Shown here: positions 17,099 through 21,216 of the stretch, one piece after another
How positions within the stretch are numbered: position 1 is the first letter of the stretch
Layout: every line of letters starts with the position of its first letter
Origin: Bacteroidia bacterium
GTDB lineage: Bacteria > Bacteroidota > Bacteroidia > NS11-12g > UBA9320
Direction: 5' to 3'
DNA length: 21,216 nt
Assembly: GCA_022425465.1 (NCBI GenBank)
Contig: JAKMFK010000230.1
Coordinates: 1 to 21,216, forward strand
Program-made: the position numbers and the translations under genes
The notes under the pieces: model-generated
Databases searched by the model: none
What the model saw: the letters and a program-made list of their open reading frames with translations, nothing else
What the model was told of the DNA's origin: nothing

Positions 17099-17829
17099 TG
17101 TATGGTTATCTTATTAATTTTTTTGAATTTACGTTTGAATATATTTTGTTTCAAAGATGGGTCATTTTCTGCCATTCCAATGCAGTATTTACTAACCCGC
17201 ATTGGGTGAATGCCCATAGACTTTAGTGATTGAAATACAGCAGAATGCCGATTGAGACGTTGTTGTTTTAATTCTAATATGACGAGATCATCTTTAAAAG
17301 GTCTATTGTTATAAGATAGGTTTAAATCGATAGTTACTCGCTCTGTCATGAGGTGATTCACAAGCGTAAATCTATTGAATTGATTGTTAATTGATTTTTT
17401 AAGCGTATAGCTTTTCCCCACTAGTTTTTGTATGAAAGATAGGGACTTTATGTCTAAATCTTCATTAAGTGAATCGATACGAATCCGACTTTTCTCAGTA
17501 TTTCCCTTATTGAATTTCTTTTTTACTTCTAAGAAAAATAAATTGGATTCTACATAGTTACGTATCCTTATTTTTACTCTTTTCGCTTTCCCATTGTGAT
17601 GCATCAGATATAAATCTGAATTGGGAGTGTCAAAGTAATTGGATTTGTAAGTCATAACTCGATTTTTATTGATTTCCAAGACCCTGTATTCCTTATGAAT
17701 GTTTTCAAGTAACTGAGGAAGTATTTTTATATTAAAGATAAACTTGGTGTCAACTCTTTTCATGAGTGATACGGCATCCATTTCTTCAAGAGAAATGGGT
17801 TGGAATTTATCTAAATTTATTCTATTCAA
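17095..17829 (-). CDS. VTC-domain polyphosphate polymerase-like protein
   Basis: 244 residues forming a single VTC/CYTH-type tunnel domain. Motifs seen are SLMKRVDTKF (21-30), YKSNYFDTP (61-69), MHHNGKAKRVKIRIRNY (76-92), FLEVKKKFNKGN (99-110), ERVTIDLNL (163-171), VILELK (183-188) and SKYCIG (213-218). The basic residues Lys24, Arg25, Lys86, Arg88 and Arg90 and the acidic Glu101 and Glu186 are in the positions expected for phosphate and metal binding in this fold. Eukaryotic Vtc4 makes polyphosphate from ATP; the bacterial members are assumed to be similar. The start is the TTG at 17829: a TAA lies about 30 bases upstream in frame and no ATG precedes the conserved KFQPISLEEMD. It is the first gene of the ATGA-coupled set. 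Confidence 0.87.
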   Translation of the reverse strand: MNRINLDKFQPISLEEMDAVSLMKRVDTKFIFNIKILPQLLENIHKEYRVLEINKNRVMTYKSNYFDTPNSDLYLMHHNGKAKRVKIRIRNYVESNLFFLEVKKKFNKGNTEKSRIRIDSLNEDLDIKSLSFIQKLVGKSYTLKKSINNQFNRFTLVNHLMTERVTIDLNLSYNNRPFKDDLVILELKQQRLNRHSAVFQSLKSMGIHPMRVSKYCIGMAENDPSLKQNIFKRKFKKINKITIQ

Positions 17830-17946
17830 TGATTGTATTTTTAAAAGTCTATTATGTTTTTAGACTAGTTCTTTTTATAAAACCTTCAAATGCTTCTAAA
17901 AAAAGAGTATTAATTAAATTCTTAGAAAAGTTTGATTGTCAAAATC
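17830..17946. other. AT-rich spacer between hmgA and the VTC gene
   Basis: This 117-base spacer separates the stop of hmgA from the TTG of the VTC gene, both on the minus strand. It must contain either the promoter of the ten-gene run or read-through from hmgA. I find no exact TAnnTTTG element on the minus strand and no convincing terminator, only a weak TTCTAA/TTAGAA pairing with a long loop. Confidence 0.5.
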
Positions 17947-19101
17947 CTATAACCAATGAAGGTGATAATCTTTAATTTCTAGATCAACAGCAGCCTTGGT
18001 CACTTTTAGTGGTTTGAATGTATCAATCATGACAGCTAATTCTTCTGTGGCAGCTTTTCCAATACTAGCTTCTTGAGCACCGGGAGTGGGTCCGTGAGGA
18101 ATTCCACCAGGATGCAAACTCATTTGACCAGGTTCGACATGTCCCTTACTCATAAATTGACCATCTACATAATACATCACTTCGTCACTATCGATGTTGC
18201 TATGCCAATAGGGAGCAGGAATACTAAGTGGATGATAATCAAACAAACGAGGTACAAAACTGCATATCACAAAATTGTGCCCTTCAAAAGTCTGGTGAAT
18301 AGGAGGAGGCATATGAATTCGACCTGTAATAGGCTCAAAATCATGAATGCTAAAAATGAAAGGATAGTGAAAACCATCCCAACCAATTAAGCAAAACGGA
18401 TGATATTTATAAGTGTATGGGTAGAGCTTATCTTCTTTTTTTGTTTTGATCAAAAATTCACCCTCTTCAATAATTGTTTCAAGATTTTCAGGTTGTTTGA
18501 TGTCTCGTTCACAGTAGGGAGAATGTTCAAGTAATTGTCCAGTTTTACTGGTATATCTTTTGGGATATAAAATAGGACTATGGCTCTCAATAATGAGAAG
18601 TTTGTTGTCTTCTGAGTCGAATTCCATTTGATAGATAACACCTCTTGGAATAATGATGTAGTCCCCGTATTTAAACTTAAGTTGCCCATAGTTTGTTCTG
18701 CAAGTGCCACTTCCTTGATGAATAAAGATAACCTCGTCACTATCGCCATTTTTGTAGAAATAATCTTTCATGCTTTTACGAGGTCTAGACATACATATCT
18801 GAAGGTCATTGTTGGTCAATAAGATCATACGACTGTCTAAAAAGTCATCTTGAGGTACCACATCAAAGCTTTTGAAGCTTCTATGTAACATTTCCATATC
18901 ACCAACTACTTCAGGTTTTAGTGATTTAGGTTTATCTACTTTAAGTATAGCAGTAGGAGGGTAGTGGTGATATAAAAGACTGTAGCTATTTGAGAATCCC
19001 TCAGTAGAAAATAGTTCTTCGGCGTAGAGTTCGCCATCGGGTCTCCTAAATTGTGTATGTCTTTTAGGAGGTATTTGTCCTAAGCTATGGTAGTGTGGCA
19101 T
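17947..19101 (-). CDS. hmgA: Homogentisate 1,2-dioxygenase
   Basis: This enzyme opens the ring of homogentisate to maleylacetoacetate in tyrosine and phenylalanine breakdown, using Fe(II) and O2 in the cytoplasm. The 384-residue protein is a cupin of the shorter bacterial form. It begins with PHYHSLGQIPPKRHTQFR and ends with the iron-site region. The likely iron ligands are His300 and Glu307 in WHSNIDSDEVMYY and His336 in PGGIPHGP; an extra residue separates the first two compared with the human enzyme. QGSGTCRTNYGQLKFKYGDY (129-148) is the N-terminal cupin strand. No other tyrosine-catabolic gene, such as hpd, is next to it in this window. A TACATTTG promoter element lies 19 bases upstream. 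Confidence 0.93.
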   Translation of the reverse strand: MPHYHSLGQIPPKRHTQFRRPDGELYAEELFSTEGFSNSYSLLYHHYPPTAILKVDKPKSLKPEVVGDMEMLHRSFKSFDVVPQDDFLDSRMILLTNNDLQICMSRPRKSMKDYFYKNGDSDEVIFIHQGSGTCRTNYGQLKFKYGDYIIIPRGVIYQMEFDSEDNKLLIIESHSPILYPKRYTSKTGQLLEHSPYCERDIKQPENLETIIEEGEFLIKTKKEDKLYPYTYKYHPFCLIGWDGFHYPFIFSIHDFEPITGRIHMPPPIHQTFEGHNFVICSFVPRLFDYHPLSIPAPYWHSNIDSDEVMYYVDGQFMSKGHVEPGQMSLHPGGIPHGPTPGAQEASIGKAATEELAVMIDTFKPLKVTKAAVDLEIKDYHLHWL

Positions 19102-19120
19102 AAGTAATTATATGATACTT

Positions 19121-19128
19121 CAAATGTA
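19121..19128 (-). promoter_or_regulatory. Bacteroidota -7 promoter element for hmgA
   Basis: On the minus strand the bases read TACATTTG, an exact TAnnTTTG match, 19 bases upstream of the hmgA ATG. It would give a leader of about 12-15 bases. No -33 TTG is seen at the usual distance. Confidence 0.5.
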
Positions 19129-19220
19129 CATAATTGAAATTTGAGTCGGGTTAATGCTTGATTTGATTTCTTTATAAAATAATAACTTATGTGTGCTTAT
19201 TCCTAACTCATTCAATATCT

Positions 19221-19228
19221 TACCTTTG
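19221..19228 (+). promoter_or_regulatory. Bacteroidota -7 promoter element for the TPR lipoprotein-thrS unit
   Basis: TACCTTTG matches TAnnTTTG exactly and ends seven bases before the ATG at 19236. It supports that ATG over the in-frame GTG at 19191, since it lies inside the longer frame. A nearly leaderless transcript is predicted. Confidence 0.5.
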
Positions 19229-19235
19229 CAGCTCA

Positions 19236-20270
19236 ATGAAATTTGCACTTCATTTTTGGATAGGGATTTTAGCTATTATCGGTATATTCACTACTGGATG
19301 TGATGGTTTAGGTGTTCAATCTAAAAGTTTAGCTAATGACACGACCATTAGTCTGGAGGCAAGAGAATGGAGTAAGAAAATAGACCAGTCGCCAGATATT
19401 GCAGAATATTACATTCAACGTGCAGCAGTTTTAAACAATGAAAAAAGATATGACTTGGCCATATTGGATTTTCAGCAAGCGATTAAATTGGAGCCAGATA
19501 ATAGTGCTTCATACTACAAATTAGGAGATGCTTATTTCGCTGCAAACCAAACTACAAAAGCTTTAGAGCAATATAAGTTGGCCGAGAATACAAACCCAAA
19601 CGATGTTGAGGCAGTATTTAAACATGCACAATTTTTGTATTTTGTAAGGCAATTTGATAAAGGTAAAATTAAATTTGGTAAATTATTAAACTTAGATCCT
19701 GAACACGCTGAAGGGCATTTTTATAACGCCATGTTGCACAAGGAAGATGGTGATACAGCTCAAGCTATTTATTTTTTTAGAAAAACGATCGAACTGCTTG
19801 GTGCTGATTATAATAGCAGTATGCAATTGGGCTCGATTTATGAGACGTTAAACGAAATTGACAAATCCATTCAGTTCTATCAACAAGCTATTAATACTGA
19901 TCCCAAAAGTGATGAAGCCTATTATGCCATCGGACTAGCTTATCAGAAAAGGGGAGATAAATCACTGGCAAAGAAGAATTACCAAAAAGCGATCGATCTT
20001 AATTCACAACACTTTTTGGCCTATTACAATGCTGGAAATATGCTTGCTTCAGAGGGTGATTATACTTCAGCAATTGATCATTTTGAAATTTGTTTAAGAT
20101 TGAAGGAAGATTTTGCAAAAGCATATAATCGGATAGGTCAATGTTTTGAGCTATTGAAAGTAAATGACAAGGCAATTGAAAATTATCTAAGATGTTTAGA
20201 AATAGACCCTAATTTTGCACTCGCCAAAGAGGGATTAGTTCGTCTAGGTAAAATAGAATCAGCTAACTAA
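19236..20270 (+). CDS. Tetratricopeptide-repeat lipoprotein
   Basis: 344 residues. The ATG at 19236 gives a lipoprotein signal with hydrophobic core and lipobox FTTGC (Cys22); an upstream GTG would place 15 extra residues before it. From about residue 50 there are eight consecutive TPR units of ~34 residues with typical W/L-G-Y-A-F-A-P spacing, such as YDLAILDFQQAIKLEPDN, SYYKLGDAYFAANQTTKAL, YYAIGLAYQKRGDKSLA and AYNRIGQCFELL. TPR arrays bind other proteins; the partner is unknown, and a role in an envelope complex is inferred from the lipid anchor. thrS begins 12 bases after its stop, so the two are probably co-transcribed, though a functional link is not implied. Confidence 0.88.
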   Translation: MKFALHFWIGILAIIGIFTTGCDGLGVQSKSLANDTTISLEAREWSKKIDQSPDIAEYYIQRAAVLNNEKRYDLAILDFQQAIKLEPDNSASYYKLGDAYFAANQTTKALEQYKLAENTNPNDVEAVFKHAQFLYFVRQFDKGKIKFGKLLNLDPEHAEGHFYNAMLHKEDGDTAQAIYFFRKTIELLGADYNSSMQLGSIYETLNEIDKSIQFYQQAINTDPKSDEAYYAIGLAYQKRGDKSLAKKNYQKAIDLNSQHFLAYYNAGNMLASEGDYTSAIDHFEICLRLKEDFAKAYNRIGQCFELLKVNDKAIENYLRCLEIDPNFALAKEGLVRLGKIESAN

Positions 20271-20282
20271 AAAAAGTTAAAA

Positions 20283-21216
20283 TTGAATATTAAAATTACA
20301 TTGCCAGATGCCTCAATTCGAGAAGTACCACAGGGGACTTCTGCTCTACATGTTGCTAAAGGGATAAGTGAAGGATTAGCTCGAGTTGTAGTCAGTGCTA
20401 AAGTCAATGGTGAGGTGTGGGACTTGAATCGTCCAATTATGGAGGATACCACATTGAGTCTGCTAAAGTTTGATGATTTAGATGGTAAAAAAACATTTTG
20501 GCACAGTAGTTCTCATTTATTAGCAGAAGCTCTAGAGGCACTTTATCCCGGTATTAAATTGGGTATTGGCCCTGCTATTGACAATGGGTTTTATTATGAT
20601 GTTGATTTTGGCGAACATCCATTTTCATCTAATGATTTTGAAAAGGTCGAGCAAAAAATGAAAGAATTAGCCAGTCAGGCAAATACTTTTGTCCGAAAAG
20701 AAATATCAAAATCTGATGCCACAGCTTATTTCAAAGAAAAGAACGATCCCTACAAATTGGAGTTGATTGATGGGTTAGATGATGGTCAAATTACATTTTA
20801 CACGCAAGGAAATTTTACCGACTTGTGTCGTGGTCCGCATATTCAAAACACTTCATCCATTAAAGCTATAAAGCTATTAAACGTAGCAGCTGCCTACTGG
20901 AGAGGTGATGAAAAGAACAAATCATTAACTCGGATTTATGGGGTTTCATTTCCAAAAGCAGGAATGCTTAAAGAGCATCTGAATCTATTAGAAGAAGCCA
21001 AAAAGCGTGACCATCGTAAGCTTGGTAAAGAATTAGAGTTGTTTATGTTTAGCGAAAAAGTAGGAGCAGGATTGCCACTTTGGCTTCCTAAAGGAACTGC
21101 TATTCGTGAACGTTTAGAAAACTTTATGAGGCAGGCTCAAATAGAACGAGGATACCAACAAGTTGTTACTCCACATATTGGTCGAAAAGAGTTATACATG
21201 ACTTCTGGTCATTATG
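20283..21216 (+). CDS. thrS: Threonyl-tRNA synthetase (N-terminal part, cut by window end)
   Basis: ThrRS charges tRNA-Thr with threonine. About 311 codons are visible and the frame is open at the window end. The N-terminal TGS domain (IKITLPDASIREVPQG, residues ~3-65) is followed by the editing domain with its metal-site motifs HSSSHLLAEAL (the HxxxH motif) and TDLCRGPHI, and then by the start of the class II catalytic core (LGKELELFMFSEKVGAGLP and LPKGTAIRERLE). The start is the TTG at 20283. The preceding in-frame codons run straight back to the TAA of the TPR gene with no ATG or GTG, and TTG puts the TGS domain at residue 3 as in relatives. No Shine-Dalgarno sequence is evident, only an A-rich stretch, as is common in Bacteroidota. 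Confidence 0.96.
   Translation, partial: MNIKITLPDASIREVPQGTSALHVAKGISEGLARVVVSAKVNGEVWDLNRPIMEDTTLSLLKFDDLDGKKTFWHSSSHLLAEALEALYPGIKLGIGPAIDNGFYYDVDFGEHPFSSNDFEKVEQKMKELASQANTFVRKEISKSDATAYFKEKNDPYKLELIDGLDDGQITFYTQGNFTDLCRGPHIQNTSSIKAIKLLNVAAAYWRGDEKNKSLTRIYGVSFPKAGMLKEHLNLLEEAKKRDHRKLGKELELFMFSEKVGAGLPLWLPKGTAIRERLENFMRQAQIERGYQQVVTPHIGRKELYMTSGHY

Noticed and set aside
17847..17946. Terminator after hmgA
   Set aside because: The TTCTAA/TTAGAA pairing has a loop of about 20 bases and few G-C pairs; not convincing.
20267..20452. Minus-strand 61-codon frame over the TPR-thrS junction
   Set aside because: It lies antisense to the TGS domain of thrS, which is clearly recognisable in the plus frame.
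1..21216. CRISPR arrays, insertion sequences, tRNA or rRNA genes
   Set aside because: No direct-repeat arrays, transposase frames, terminal inverted repeats or recognisable RNA-gene sequences were seen on either strand.

Overview
The window is AT-rich DNA from a member of the Bacteroidota (Flavobacteriia/Cytophagia-like). The signs are a family S46 dipeptidyl-peptidase, two secreted proteins with C-terminal type IX secretion (T9SS) sorting domains, short lipoproteins with Bacteroidota-style signals, and TAnnTTTG promoter elements lying very close to start codons. There are 20 protein-coding genes, two of them cut by the window edges. I see no RNA genes, mobile elements or CRISPR arrays, and no gene-free stretch reaches 300 bases.

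Left part (1-10119), mostly housekeeping and secretion. It holds the C-terminal end of a DPP7-type S46 peptidase with a strong terminator; a leftward DUF255/YyaL-type thioredoxin-domain lipoprotein; a 1235-residue T9SS cargo protein built from tandem ~112-residue CARDB-like repeats; a leftward lipoprotein/subtilisin pair with overlapping genes; and the rightward pair folD-queE, coupled by an ATGA overlap.

Central part (10136-17829), ten genes all on the minus strand and nearly without gaps; this is the most interesting region. In order of transcription it has two blocks. Block A is a VTC-type polyphosphate polymerase domain protein, a DUF4956 membrane protein, a DUF2490 outer-membrane barrel and a CotH-kinase-like lipoprotein, joined by three successive 4-base ATGA overlaps. 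Block B starts 27 bases later: an ECF sigma factor, a 98-residue single-pass membrane protein (candidate anti-sigma), a CnrX/Spy-like periplasmic sensor, an MbnP-like protein, an MbnH/MauG-like diheme enzyme and a His-rich YHYH-domain protein with a T9SS tail. The first three genes of block B resemble the CnrH/CnrY/CnrX metal-responsive sigma module. MbnH/MbnP is known elsewhere as a pair in which a diheme enzyme converts a tryptophan of MbnP to kynurenine to build a copper site. My inference is that block B is a self-regulated, probably copper-responsive, cell-envelope system, possibly co-expressed with the polyphosphate/CotH block.

Right part (17947-21216). It holds a leftward homogentisate 1,2-dioxygenase, a divergent TPR lipoprotein, and the first ~311 codons of thrS, which begins with TTG and runs off the window.
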